64,000 nucleotides of DNA from the NCBI GenBank assembly GCA_040384625.1, contig JAZKIW010000111.1:1-64000 (forward strand), read 5' to 3'. The notes under the pieces were generated by a model. It worked only from the letters and a program-made list of their open reading frames with translations. It did no database searches and was not told the origin of the DNA. The translations under genes and the position numbers were made by a program. The stretch comes from CADEEN01 sp040384625 (GTDB lineage: Bacteria > Pseudomonadota > Gammaproteobacteria > Burkholderiales > Burkholderiaceae_C). How positions within the stretch are numbered: position 1 is the first letter of the stretch; every line of letters begins with the position of its first letter. Below, piece by piece: positions 8,537-17,050 of this stretch.

Positions 8537-10293
8537 TAGAAGCTCGCCCACTCCCCGTCCGTGCCCGTCTTCGCGATCGCTGCTTCGGCTTTCAGGGTCG
8601 GCACCGTGGTGGCCTTGCCGCCGAACACCGGGCGTGTCACGTTCTTGGCCCGGTTGGGCCCACGACGATCGCCGTTGGAGGGCATCGCGGATGCGGCGGG
8701 CGCATCTGCCTGCTGCGCAAGCTGGAAGACTGCGACGGCGGCCACGAGCTGCTGGGCCTGGGCTTTCAGGCTTTCGGCCGCCGCGGCACTCTCTTCGACC
8801 AGCGCGGCGTTCTGCTGTGTGGCCTGGTCCATCTGGGTGATGGCTTCGCCGACCTGGGCCACGCCGATGCTCTGTTCGCTGCTGGCGGCGCTGATCTCGC
8901 CCATGATGTCGGTCACGCGCTTGATCGAACTGACGATCTCGGCCATCGTCACGCCGGCCTGGTCGACCAGGGCGGTGCCCTGCTCGACACGCTCGACGCT
9001 GGTGTTGATCAGGCGCTTGATCTCCTTGGCCGCTTCGGCCGAGCGCTGCGCGAGGTTGCGCACCTCGCCCGCGACGACGGCGAAGCCGCGGCCCTGTTCA
9101 CCGGCGCGGGCGGCCTCGACCGCGGCGTTGAGCGCCAGGATGTTGGTCTGGAAGGCGATGCCGTCGATCACCGAGATGATGTCGGCGATCTTCTTGCTGC
9201 TGTCGTTGATGCCCTTCATGGTGTCGACGACTTCGCCGACGACCTTGCCGCCCTTGAGCGCGACCGTGGAGGCGCCGAGTGCGAGCTGGTTGGCCTGCTT
9301 GGCGTTGTCGGCGTTCTGCTTGACCGTGGCGCCGAGTTCTTCCATCGACGCCGCGGTGCGCTGCAGCGCAGCGGCCTGTTGTTCGGTGCGCTGGCTCAGG
9401 TCGCTGTTGCCGCCGGCGATCTGTTCGCTGCCGGTGGCCACGCTCTGCGCGTTCAGGCGCACGCTGTGCACCACCTCGGAGAGCGAGCGCTGCATGTCAC
9501 GGATGCGGCCCATCAGGCTCGACTCGCGCCCGGCCGCGACGGCCAGGGGCGTGCCCAGGTCGCCGCCCGCCACCGCTTCGACGGCATGCACAGCGTCGCG
9601 CGGCTCGCCGCCCAACTGGCGCATCACCGAGCGTGGGATCAGGACGGCCAGTGTCAAGCCGATCAGCAGGGTCGCACCGAGCAGGGATAGCACCACCAGC
9701 TGCGTCTTGCGGTACACCGTGTCGGCGTGTTCGCCAGCGGCCCGACCGGCCGCGAAGGCCTGTTGGGTCAAGGCATCCAGGGCGACGACGGCATTGTCGA
9801 AATTGGTCGCCGCCAGGCCGTCGGAAATGTCGGCCGCGTCCTGGTGCTTCTTCTCGCGTCCGAGGCCAACCACCTTGGTCAGGGCCTGCTTGTACTCGGC
9901 CCAGTTCTTGCCGACCGCGCCGACGCCAGGCTGCGCCTGGGCACCGCCTGCGAGCTTGGTGAAGGCGGCGAGCGCGGTGTCGACGGCCTTGGTCTGTTCG
10001 CCGATCTTGTCTTCGTACTCGGCGAAGTAGCTGGCGTCCGTGGAGCGCGCATGCTTGCTCTCGAACTCGCGCACCGAGAGCAGGCCCGTGCGCGCCTGCG
10101 ACAACTGGCCGATGGCTGGCAACCAGGTGTCGGCCAGTTCGATCGCGGTGCGGTTCACTCGCGCCAGGCCGACCATCGAGGCCGTCCCGATCACGCCGGT
10201 GACAGCCAGCAGCAGCGCAAAGGCGCCGAACAACTGGTGCGAGAGCTTCAGGCGCGAGAACACCGAGCCGATGCGGGAGACGAACTTCATCAT
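8536..10293 (-). CDS. Methyl-accepting chemotaxis protein (4HB-type sensor)
   Basis: This is a transmembrane chemoreceptor. It has an N-terminal transmembrane helix at about residues 18-38, a periplasmic four-helix-bundle-like domain of about 150 residues, a second transmembrane helix near 190-212, HAMP, and the cytoplasmic signalling hairpin IAFQTNILALNAAVEAARAG. The start MMKF at 10293 is preferred over an upstream in-frame start at 10320 because a GAGG-type ribosome site lies 8-10 nt before it. The C-terminus ends in GEWASF and has no obvious CheR-tethering pentapeptide. It lies 55 nt downstream of a secreted Cache-domain gene and is probably transcribed with it from a sigma-28 promoter. 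Confidence 0.93.
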   Translation of the reverse strand: MMKFVSRIGSVFSRLKLSHQLFGAFALLLAVTGVIGTASMVGLARVNRTAIELADTWLPAIGQLSQARTGLLSVREFESKHARSTDASYFAEYEDKIGEQTKAVDTALAAFTKLAGGAQAQPGVGAVGKNWAEYKQALTKVVGLGREKKHQDAADISDGLAATNFDNAVVALDALTQQAFAAGRAAGEHADTVYRKTQLVVLSLLGATLLIGLTLAVLIPRSVMRQLGGEPRDAVHAVEAVAGGDLGTPLAVAAGRESSLMGRIRDMQRSLSEVVHSVRLNAQSVATGSEQIAGGNSDLSQRTEQQAAALQRTAASMEELGATVKQNADNAKQANQLALGASTVALKGGKVVGEVVDTMKGINDSSKKIADIISVIDGIAFQTNILALNAAVEAARAGEQGRGFAVVAGEVRNLAQRSAEAAKEIKRLINTSVERVEQGTALVDQAGVTMAEIVSSIKRVTDIMGEISAASSEQSIGVAQVGEAITQMDQATQQNAALVEESAAAAESLKAQAQQLVAAVAVFQLAQQADAPAASAMPSNGDRRGPNRAKNVTRPVFGGKATTVPTLKAEAAIAKTGTDGEWASF

Positions 10294-10348
10294 GCAAACC
10301 TCACGACGCTTGCCGAGCAAGGCGCTGGCCCGTCGGGCCGCGCCGCGA

Positions 10349-10840
10349 TCACTTCTTGTGGCCGATGTAGCTCACGCCGACCGTCTTGCCGGCTGCGTCC
10401 TTGATCGGGTTGTAGCAGGCATCGAACTGGGTGCCGAGCACGTCGATTTCGCCGCAGAACGACTGGCCCTTGCTGATCGCTTCGTAGGCCTTGTTGCGCG
10501 CCAGCTGGGTGCCGACGCCGCGCTTGCCTTCGGGCGTGAGCACATTGGTGCTAACGCGCACGAACTCGTCGCCGTCCTTGACGAACACGGTTGCCGTCGC
10601 GCTGTGCGACTTGCGGATCGCGTCGACGACGTCGAAGTTGTTGTTGATCTTGCGCTCGCCGAAGTACAGCGCGGGCACGGTCTTGCCGCCGACGTTGTCC
10701 GTGCCTTCGACGCGCGCGGCGCCGATCTTGGCCAGGCGGGCGTCGAGGTCGGCGATGGTGGCCTTGGGCTCGTAGGCCTGGACGGGTGCGGCGACGACGA
10801 TGACGAGGCTCGCGGCAACGGCGCTGAAGAAGCTTTTCAT
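10349..10840 (-). CDS. Secreted Cache-domain sensor-like protein
   Basis: The 163-residue product starts with a clear signal peptide (MKSFFSAVAASLVIVVAAPVQA, cleavage after AQA-type site) and then contains one Cache_3/Cache_2-like ligand domain with GKTVPALYFGERKINN, ATVFVKDGDEFVRVSTNV and a C-terminal DAAGKTVGVSYIG. Such domains normally form the periplasmic half of chemoreceptors or kinases; here there is no transmembrane or signalling part, so it may be a soluble ligand binder that presents its ligand to the neighbouring receptor (inference). The start at 10840 is chosen for the AGGAAAT ribosome site and the signal peptide. Confidence 0.85.
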   Translation of the reverse strand: MKSFFSAVAASLVIVVAAPVQAYEPKATIADLDARLAKIGAARVEGTDNVGGKTVPALYFGERKINNNFDVVDAIRKSHSATATVFVKDGDEFVRVSTNVLTPEGKRGVGTQLARNKAYEAISKGQSFCGEIDVLGTQFDACYNPIKDAAGKTVGVSYIGHKK

Positions 10841-10896
10841 GAGGATTTCCTGCGGCTGGGTTGAGATGGCAGACGCAAAAGGGCGCTGCTCAAGCC

Positions 10897-10923
10897 ATAT
10901 CGGCATGGCGTGTCGGGAGTTGA
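10897..10923 (-). promoter_or_regulatory. Sigma-28 (FliA) type promoter for the Cache/MCP genes
   Basis: On the minus strand the sequence reads TCAAC, 14 nt, GCCGATAT, close to the FliA consensus TAAAG-N14-GCCGATAA. It lies about 57 nt upstream of the Cache gene start and points toward it. Confidence 0.75.
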
Positions 10924-10972
10924 GCAGAGCGCGCGCTGGCCGATCGCCGGAAAAGCCGGGCAATGCTCCCCG

Positions 10973-11743
10973 TCAGGGCTTCGAGAACAGGCGCTGGCGC
11001 TTTTGCGTCTGGTCGATGTAGCGCTGCAGAACCCGCTGTGCCGCGCCGTCGAGTTTGGCGAAGGCGCAGCCCAGGCGCTGGCCGGGCTGGCTCGATCCCA
11101 TGCCGCCGCTCACGTGCTGCAGGGTCAGCGTGGTCTCGAAGCGCGCGTCGGCGTCGAGCTCAATGCGCACTCCGCCCAGGGCGATGCCGGCGGCCAGCGG
11201 CGGCACGTCGGCCGGCAGGGCCAGGGCGCAGCCGCCAACGCTCACGTCGAGGATGCGCAGTGCCAGCAGCATGTCGGGCACCGAAGGATGGCGCATCGTG
11301 GCGGTGGGCGCCGCGTTGCCTGGCGTGCGCACGCGAAAGCTTTCACGGCGCTGGAAGCGATACAGCACGCTGGGCAGCCCTGCCTGCAAGGCACTGGCGG
11401 TGGCGCCATGCACCAGGACCAAGTGCTGCAGCTCGAACTGCAGCTTGACGCTGTCCAGGTAGGCCACCGCGGTGGCCACACCGGCGTCGACCAGGTCGCG
11501 CACGATCGGTTGGGCCGCGTCGGCCGCCAACGAGAGACGCCCCTGGTGGCTGTCGACGGTCCACACCGTGGTGGTGTAGGCACCGCCGTTCGGCGCCGAT
11601 AGGTGCACCCGCACGTTCTGGTCGACCAACTGGCGCAGCAGGGTCAGCAACTCGCTCGGGTGGCCGACGCGGAACTCGTCCAGCGCGTTGCCTGTCAACT
11701 GGTGCAGCGGCGCAGGCTGGGTGTCCTGGAAGTTCGGCTGCAT
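10973..11743 (-). CDS. ycgR: Flagellar brake protein YcgR (PilZ, c-di-GMP binding)
   Basis: YcgR slows the flagellar motor when it binds c-di-GMP. The roughly 256-residue product has an N-terminal YcgR domain and a C-terminal PilZ domain. PilZ signatures are visible: RRESFRVRTP carries the RxxxR arginines, and LDVSVGGCAL carries the DxSxxG loop. The ATG at 11743 is preferred to a GTG at 11752 because GGTGA sits 6 nt upstream. It directly follows fliT and is therefore likely part of the sigma-28 driven fliS-fliT-ycgR unit. Confidence 0.92.
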   Translation of the reverse strand: MQPNFQDTQPAPLHQLTGNALDEFRVGHPSELLTLLRQLVDQNVRVHLSAPNGGAYTTTVWTVDSHQGRLSLAADAAQPIVRDLVDAGVATAVAYLDSVKLQFELQHLVLVHGATASALQAGLPSVLYRFQRRESFRVRTPGNAAPTATMRHPSVPDMLLALRILDVSVGGCALALPADVPPLAAGIALGGVRIELDADARFETTLTLQHVSGGMGSSQPGQRLGCAFAKLDGAAQRVLQRYIDQTQKRQRLFSKP

Positions 11744-11753
11744 CGCCGTCACC

Positions 11754-12053
11754 TCAGTGCAGGATGCGCGTCTTGCCGGCGAGCATGCGATCCAGATCCT
11801 CCAGCCAGGGCTCGGCCAGGGTGCGGATCTCGGCGTCGTTGACCAGGATGCGCTGCATGATGCGGGTCTTCAGCTTGCCTTCTTCGGCGGCCAGACCGTT
11901 CTCGGTGGCGGCATGCTTGAGCTGCGCGATCAGCAGCACGCAGGCGCCTTCGAGCTTGATCACCTGGTCCCAGTCGGCCTCGCGCGCGGCACTGAGCATG
12001 TCGGTGCTGGCTTTTTCCAGCGCCTCGTAGTAGCTGAGCAGATGGGTGTTCAT
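11754..12053 (-). CDS. fliT: Flagellar protein FliT (FliD chaperone)
   Basis: The 99-residue helical protein (MNTHLLSYYEALEKASTDML) has the size and composition of FliT, the cytoplasmic chaperone of the cap protein FliD. An ATG at 12053 is chosen over the longer frame because residues upstream are arginine- and proline-rich and overlap fliS. It lies 17 nt after fliS and directly before ycgR. FliT is weakly conserved, so position carries much of the call. Confidence 0.82.
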   Translation of the reverse strand: MNTHLLSYYEALEKASTDMLSAAREADWDQVIKLEGACVLLIAQLKHAATENGLAAEEGKLKTRIMQRILVNDAEIRTLAEPWLEDLDRMLAGKTRILH

Positions 12054-12070
12054 GGGGGCGTGCCTCCGCT

Positions 12071-12511
12071 TCAGGCCTGGGGCCCGTCGACCTGGGGCGC
12101 GATCGAGGCCCAGGCCTGGCGCAGCGGTTGCATCAGGGCCAGGCATTCGTCGAGCGCGTGCGCGTCGTTGCGCAGATTGGCCTGTGTCAGACGCAGGGTG
12201 ACATAGGCGTACAGGTCGGCCAGGTCGGCCGCCAGGGCGCCACCCCCGCCGATGTCGAGGCTGGCCTTCAGGCCTTCATCGACGATGCGCGCGGCGCGGC
12301 CGATGGCCTTGCACTTGGCCTCCACCTGGCCGCTTTGCATCGCGCCCTTGGCTTGGGCGACGGCATCAACGAAGCCGGCGAAGAGCATCGACACCAATCG
12401 GTGCGGCGAGGCGCCGGACACACCGGTTTCAACGCCGACGCTGGCGTACAGGCTGGCTTGGGGCATGGTGGGGTTGCGGGCGAATGCCGGAGCTGATCGG
12501 GTGGCGTACAT
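12071..12511 (-). CDS. fliS: Flagellin export chaperone FliS
   Basis: FliS binds the C-terminus of flagellin and prevents early polymerisation in the cytoplasm. The 146-residue product begins with an ARNPTMPQASLYASVGVETG segment, then SPHRLVSMLFAGFVDAVAQA and DLADLYAYVTLRL, all typical of FliS. It follows a sigma-28 promoter 38 nt upstream and begins the fliS-fliT-ycgR unit. Confidence 0.95.
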   Translation of the reverse strand: MYATRSAPAFARNPTMPQASLYASVGVETGVSGASPHRLVSMLFAGFVDAVAQAKGAMQSGQVEAKCKAIGRAARIVDEGLKASLDIGGGGALAADLADLYAYVTLRLTQANLRNDAHALDECLALMQPLRQAWASIAPQVDGPQA

Positions 12512-12548
12512 GGCGGGTTGCGGTCACTGCAGGCTGCGGATGCTTTGG

Positions 12549-12576
12549 TTATCGGCTGGCCCGGCTCGGCGCTTGA
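12549..12576 (-). promoter_or_regulatory. Sigma-28 (FliA) type promoter for fliS-fliT-ycgR
   Basis: The minus strand reads TCAAG, 15 nt, GCCGATAA. The -10 element is a perfect match to the FliA consensus. It lies 38 nt upstream of the fliS ATG. Confidence 0.82.
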
Positions 12577-12603
12577 GCCCCTGCGGGCGGCGTTACGCGC
12601 AAA

Positions 12604-12630
12604 AACGGCCTGCGTTGTGCGCAGGCCGTT
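12604..12630 (-). terminator. Rho-independent terminator after fliD
   Basis: A perfect 11-bp inverted repeat (AACGGCCTGCG / CGCAGGCCGTT, 5-nt loop) lies 23 nt beyond the fliD stop. Reading the minus strand it is followed directly by a run of T (GTTTTTGC), so it ends fliD transcription before the separate fliS promoter. Confidence 0.85.
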
Positions 12631-12652
12631 CAGCTCGAGGCGGCGCAGACGA

Positions 12653-14005
12653 TCAGTAGTCGCTCCTGCTCTTGTTCCAGTTGGTGATCTGCTGCTGTAC
12701 GAAGCTGCCCAGGCCATTCAATTGGTTCAGGCTGGTGTCGAGCGCGGAGTACTGTTTCAGCAGGCGCGCCTGGACGCGTGCGACGCGGTCTTCGAGGCGT
12801 TGCTGGTCCTTGTCATTGCGGGCGATCGAGTCACGCAGGCCGCTGGTGCGCGTGCTCATCAGGCCGTCAGTGCCCAGCACGCTGTCGGCCAGGGCCTTGA
12901 AGCGCTGTCCGAAGCCGGTCTGCAGGGTGCTGAAAGCGCGTGCCACCTCGGCCGGATCGGCCATTGCCGCATCGAGCTTGGCGTTGTCGAGCTTGATTGT
13001 GCCGTCGCGCTGCAACTCCAGGCCCAGATCGCCCAGGCGGTCGTACGCCTCCGAGGCGGGCGACGTCTGCTGCAACACACTGCGCAAGCGATTCTGCAGA
13101 CCGACCGCGCTGCGGTCGCCTTGCAAGGCGCCGGCAACCTTCGTCGCTTCGTCGTACTTGGTCTGGGCCGAGAGGTACTTGCTGATGTCGTTGAAGGCGC
13201 TGACGAAGTCGCTGATCCCCTTCTTGAGCGACGCCGTGTCGTTGCCGACCGTCACCTGCACCGCACTGGTGGTTACTTTGGATAGGGTGAGGTTCAGACC
13301 GTCGACCACGCCGGAAAGGGTGTTCTTGGGCGAGCTGATCTGCAGGCCGTTGATCTTCAGCACCGCATCGGCGGCCGGGCGGTCCTGCGTCATTCCGGCC
13401 GGATAGGACAGGGCCGTCAACTGGCCGCTGGCGCCGGTCACGGCGATGCTGACCGCATTCGCTGCGCCGGTGTCGACGCCGCTGAGCACCAGGCGCGGGC
13501 CGGTCGTGTCCTGGATGATGGCCGCAGTGACGCCGGCTTTCGCGGCGTTGATCTGATCGCGCACCGAAGCCAGGCTGCTGCCGTCTGCAATGGTGATGGG
13601 CACCGCGGTCGTGCCGCGCGTGATGGTCACGGTGCCGGCACCCATGTTGCTGGCGTCGGTGATCACGCCGGCGCCGGTCGACAAGGATTGCGCCGTGGCC
13701 AGACTCAGCACGTCGATGCTGTAGCTGCCTGGCACGGCCGTGGCCTTGGCCGAGACGCCCACCGACGCGGGGTCGGTGGTGGTGGCGACGTTCTTGGTCC
13801 AGAAGTCGGGCTTGGCGATCACGCCAGCGGCCGACTGCAGGTTGGCCATGTAGCTCTGGAGCAGGCCGAAGGACGACAGCTGGGTCGAGAGCTTGGTCTT
13901 CTGCGCCTGCAGGATCGTGATCGGGCGTCGCTCGAGCTCGACCAGCTGCGACACGATGCTGCTGACATCGAGGCCACTGCCGATGCCGGGCGAGGAAATG
14001 GACAT
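12653..14005 (-). CDS. fliD: Flagellar filament cap protein FliD
   Basis: FliD (HAP2) caps the filament and folds incoming flagellin. The 450-residue protein begins MSISSPGIGSGLDVSSIVSQ, the typical FliD N-terminus, and ends in a coiled region (DQQRLEDRVARVQARLLKQY) for oligomerisation, with variable Ala/Thr-rich domains between. A sigma-28 promoter lies 35 nt upstream and a strong terminator follows. Confidence 0.97.
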   Translation of the reverse strand: MSISSPGIGSGLDVSSIVSQLVELERRPITILQAQKTKLSTQLSSFGLLQSYMANLQSAAGVIAKPDFWTKNVATTTDPASVGVSAKATAVPGSYSIDVLSLATAQSLSTGAGVITDASNMGAGTVTITRGTTAVPITIADGSSLASVRDQINAAKAGVTAAIIQDTTGPRLVLSGVDTGAANAVSIAVTGASGQLTALSYPAGMTQDRPAADAVLKINGLQISSPKNTLSGVVDGLNLTLSKVTTSAVQVTVGNDTASLKKGISDFVSAFNDISKYLSAQTKYDEATKVAGALQGDRSAVGLQNRLRSVLQQTSPASEAYDRLGDLGLELQRDGTIKLDNAKLDAAMADPAEVARAFSTLQTGFGQRFKALADSVLGTDGLMSTRTSGLRDSIARNDKDQQRLEDRVARVQARLLKQYSALDTSLNQLNGLGSFVQQQITNWNKSRSDY

Positions 14006-14039
14006 GCGTTCGCGCTCCGTGATGCGGACTGGTACGGAC

Positions 14040-14066
14040 CTATCGGCGCGCCCTGCGCGAACTTGA
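14040..14066 (-). promoter_or_regulatory. Sigma-28 (FliA) type promoter for fliD
   Basis: The minus strand reads TCAAG, 14 nt, GCCGATAG, close to the FliA consensus. It is located 35 nt before the fliD start, between fliC and fliD. Confidence 0.8.
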
Positions 14067-14099
14067 GGCCGCCGGACCCTGGCGTGGCCCGGCCTGGGC

Positions 14100-15314
14100 T
14101 TACTTCAGCAGCGACAGCACTTGTTGGGGCAACTGGTTGGCCTGCGCCACCATCGCTGTACCGGCCGACTGCAGGATCTGCGCCCGCGACAGGTTGGCCG
14201 TCTCCATCGCGAAGTCGGCATCCATGATGCGGCCGCGTGCGGCCGACAGGTTCTCGGCCTGGATCTGGATGTTTGCCACGGCGTTCTCGAAGCGGCTCTG
14301 CAGCGCGCCTAGCGTGCCGCGCGAGCTGTTGACTTGGTCCAGCGCGCTGTCGATCTTCTTGATCGCCTTCCAGGTGTCGCCGTCGGTCTCGACGCTCAGC
14401 GCGCCGATGCCGACTTCATCGGCCACTTCGGCCGGCACGTCGCCGACGTCGAGGCCGGTGGTCGTGGTGGTGAAGCCGGTGAACTCGACTGCCAGGGCGG
14501 CGCCGGCGGCGTCGAGCTTGGAGGCCTTGATGTCGAACTTGTAGGTGCCGTCGTTGTTGGCCACCAGGTAGGCCGACACGCCGGTGTCGCTGGTCTTGCG
14601 GTTGATGGCTTCCACCACCTGGCCCATGCGCTCGAGCCCGGAGCTGGCCACGTCGATGGCGCCGATTTCGACGACCTTCTCGTTTGCACCGCCGTCGTCG
14701 ATCGTGATCTGCAGATCGCCGTCGTCGATCGCGTCCAGGGTCGTGATGTCGGTGTCGTCGGGCAGCAGATCGGCACTCTCGATTTCGGAGTAGGTGATCT
14801 TTGACAGAACGTTGATCGTGGCGGTGGCCAAGGTGCCGACCGTGATCGCGTCGCCGGAGTTGGCGCCGATCTGGAAGGTGGCTGCAGTGAACGAGCCGTC
14901 GAGCAGCTTCTTGCCGTTGAACGAGGCGCCCTTGGCGACGCGGTCGATTTCGTCGCGCAGTTGCGAGACTTCGGCCTGCAGGGCCTTGCGGTCTTCGACG
15001 CTGTTGGTGGCGTTGGCCGACTGGACGGCCAGCTCACGCATGCGTTGCAGCATGTCGCCGACCTTGCCCAGCGCGCCTTCAGCGGTTTGCGCCAGCGAGA
15101 TGCCGTCGTTGGCGTTGCGCGCCGCGACGTTCAGGCCACGCACCGAAGCGTTCATGCGCTCGGCGATCGCCAGGCCAGCGGCGTCGTCCTTGGCGCTGTT
15201 GACGCGCAGGCCGGAAGACAGGCGCTGCATCGAGGTGGCCAGCGAGGACTGGCTGGTGTTCAGGTTGCGTTGCGCATTCAGCGAAACGACGTTCGTGTTG
15301 ATGGTCTGGGGCAT
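14100..15314 (-). CDS. fliC: Flagellin, downstream copy
   Basis: A 404-residue flagellin, the filament subunit. It has the conserved N-terminal D0/D1 helices (NTNVVSLNAQRNLNTSQSSL, then LSSGLRVNSAKDDAAGLAIA) and C-terminal D1/D0 (LSRAQILQSAGTAMVAQANQ, ending LPQQVLSLLK), with a variable acidic Asp-rich D2 region in the middle. The start MPQTINTN at 15314 has AAGGAG 6 nt upstream. It is nearly identical to the adjacent upstream flagellin over both ends and much of the middle. I saw no convincing sigma-28 promoter directly before it. Confidence 0.97.
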   Translation of the reverse strand: MPQTINTNVVSLNAQRNLNTSQSSLATSMQRLSSGLRVNSAKDDAAGLAIAERMNASVRGLNVAARNANDGISLAQTAEGALGKVGDMLQRMRELAVQSANATNSVEDRKALQAEVSQLRDEIDRVAKGASFNGKKLLDGSFTAATFQIGANSGDAITVGTLATATINVLSKITYSEIESADLLPDDTDITTLDAIDDGDLQITIDDGGANEKVVEIGAIDVASSGLERMGQVVEAINRKTSDTGVSAYLVANNDGTYKFDIKASKLDAAGAALAVEFTGFTTTTTGLDVGDVPAEVADEVGIGALSVETDGDTWKAIKKIDSALDQVNSSRGTLGALQSRFENAVANIQIQAENLSAARGRIMDADFAMETANLSRAQILQSAGTAMVAQANQLPQQVLSLLK

Positions 15315-15456
15315 CGCGGTTCTCCTTCGGTGATCAGGAATTTCCGGCGTTGTTGCCACCGGGGCTGTCTGTGGCCTGATTCTTCAGGAGAGGTCAATCC
15401 GGCGATGCGTCGAAAAGCGGCGCCTTTGCGACCCATCTCGGCGCCGCAAACGAGAA

Positions 15457-15482
15457 GGCCCCGTCCTTTGCAGGGCGGGGCC
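15457..15482 (-). terminator. Rho-independent terminator between the two flagellin genes
   Basis: GGCCCCGCCC and GGACGGGGCC (minus strand) form a 10-bp stem with one G-U pair and a 6-nt loop, followed by TTCTCGTTTG. It sits 57 nt after the upstream flagellin stop and should limit read-through to the second copy. Confidence 0.72.
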
Positions 15483-15539
15483 TAGGATTCGATCCCCAGG
15501 TGCCGCCGGCGGGGCCGGCGCCCGGGTCTCGGGGGTCGC

Positions 15540-16754
15540 TCAGCGCAGCAGCGACAGCACTTGCTGCGGCAACTGGTTGGCCTGCGCCACCATCGCGGTG
15601 CCGGCCTGCTGCAGGATCTGGGCACGCGACAGGCTGGCCGTTTCGGTGGCGAAGTCGGCGTCCATGATGCGGCCGCGAGCGGCGGAGGTGTTCTCGGCCT
15701 GGATCTGGATGTTGGCCACGGCGTTCTCGAAACGGCTCTGGATCGCGCCCAGCGTGCCACGCGCGCTGTTGACTTGGTCCAGGGCGCTGTCGATCTTCTT
15801 GATCGCCTTCCAGGTGTCGCCGTCGGTCTCGACGCTGAGGTCGGCGATGCCGACTTCGTCCGCCTCTTCGGCCGGAACGTCGCCGGCGTCGAGGCCGGTC
15901 GTGGTGGTGGCGAAGCCGGTGAACTCCACCGCCAGCGCAGCGCCGTCCGAATCGAGCTTCGAGGCCTTGATGTCGAACTTGTAGGTGCCGTCGTCGTTGG
16001 CGACCAGGTAGGCCGACACGCCGGTGTCGCTGGTCTTGCGGTTGATCGCCTCGACCATCTGGCCCATGCGCTCGAGGCCCGAGCTTGCTTCGGCGATGGC
16101 GCCGACTTCGACGACCAGCTCGTTCGCGCCGCCGTCGTCGATCGTGATCTGCAGGTCGCCGTCATCGATGGCGTCGAGCGTCGTGATGTCGGCGTCGTCG
16201 GCGGCCAGGTCGGCGCTCTCGATTTCCGAGTAGGTGATCTTGGCCAGGTTGGCAGCCGAGGTGTTGACCAGTGCGCCGACCGTGATGTTCTCGCCGGCAC
16301 CGGCGCCGACCTGGAAGGACGCGGCGGTGAACGAGCCGTCGAGCAGCTTCTTACCGTTGAACGAGGCGCCCTTGGCGACGCGGTCGATTTCGTCACGCAG
16401 TTGCGAGACTTCGGCTTGCAGGGCCTTGCGGTCTTCGCTGCTGTTCGTGGCGTTGGCCGACTGGACAGCCAGTTCACGCATGCGTTGCAGCATGTCGCCG
16501 ACCTTGCCCAGCGCGCCTTCAGCGGTTTGCGCCAGCGAGATGCCGTCGTTGGCGTTGCGCGCCGCGACGTTCAGGCCACGCACCGAAGCGTTCATGCGCT
16601 CGGCGATCGCCAGGCCAGCGGCGTCGTCCTTGGCGCTGTTGACGCGCAGGCCGGAAGACAGGCGCTGCATCGAGGTGGCCAGAGCGGATTGCGAAGTACC
16701 CAGGTTGCGCTGGGCATTGAGGGACACCACGTTGGTGTTGACTGACATTGCCAT
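15540..16754 (-). CDS. fliC: Flagellin, upstream copy
   Basis: Second 404-residue flagellin with the same domain plan: N-terminal NTNVVSLNAQRNLGTSQSAL, LSSGLRVNSAKDDAAGLAIA, an acidic central region, and a C-terminus ending LPQQVLSLLR. Start at 16754 (MAMSVNTN) has TAGGAG upstream. It is the promoter-proximal member of the tandem pair, with two sigma-28 promoters in its 329-base leader and a terminator behind it. It may be the major filament subunit (inference). Confidence 0.97.
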   Translation of the reverse strand: MAMSVNTNVVSLNAQRNLGTSQSALATSMQRLSSGLRVNSAKDDAAGLAIAERMNASVRGLNVAARNANDGISLAQTAEGALGKVGDMLQRMRELAVQSANATNSSEDRKALQAEVSQLRDEIDRVAKGASFNGKKLLDGSFTAASFQVGAGAGENITVGALVNTSAANLAKITYSEIESADLAADDADITTLDAIDDGDLQITIDDGGANELVVEVGAIAEASSGLERMGQMVEAINRKTSDTGVSAYLVANDDGTYKFDIKASKLDSDGAALAVEFTGFATTTTGLDAGDVPAEEADEVGIADLSVETDGDTWKAIKKIDSALDQVNSARGTLGAIQSRFENAVANIQIQAENTSAARGRIMDADFATETASLSRAQILQQAGTAMVAQANQLPQQVLSLLR

Positions 16755-16942
16755 GATGGCTCTCCTAAAAGTTGAATGACTCCCGGCAGACGCCGGCATT
16801 GCCGTGCCAACTTTCGTTGGCTGCGCCCGGTGTCAGTCATCCTCAGATCTCGTTGGAGGGGCTGCTTTGGTTGTGCCCTCTACGAAACATCGGCCGCTTT
16901 CTCCGGACCCCGGAACTCGACTTCTCGATCCCGTTGGTGGGG

Positions 16943-16970
16943 TTATCGGAGGGGCCTGGAAATAACTTTA
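16943..16970 (-). promoter_or_regulatory. Proximal sigma-28 (FliA) type promoter of the flagellin pair
   Basis: The minus strand reads TAAAGTTA, 12 nt, TCCGATAA, an 8/8 and 7/8 style match to the FliA elements with a spacer one base over the norm. It would give a leader of roughly 180 nt before the flagellin ATG at 16754. Confidence 0.8.
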
Positions 16971-17050
16971 GCGATCTGTCAAGCGTCGAATGGGGCGCAA
17001 TGCTTGCGCTGATCGGTGCTTCGCGCCTGCGCCGGCAGGTCAACCGACGC

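Noticed and set aside
15315..15456. Sigma-28 promoter directly before the downstream flagellin
   Set aside because: The best candidate (GCCGGATT-like -10) lacks a correctly spaced -35 element, so I did not list it.
15561..16745. Plus-strand frame opposite the upstream flagellin
   Set aside because: Mirrors the flagellin codon pattern, and a matching shadow exists opposite the other copy; no protein family fits.
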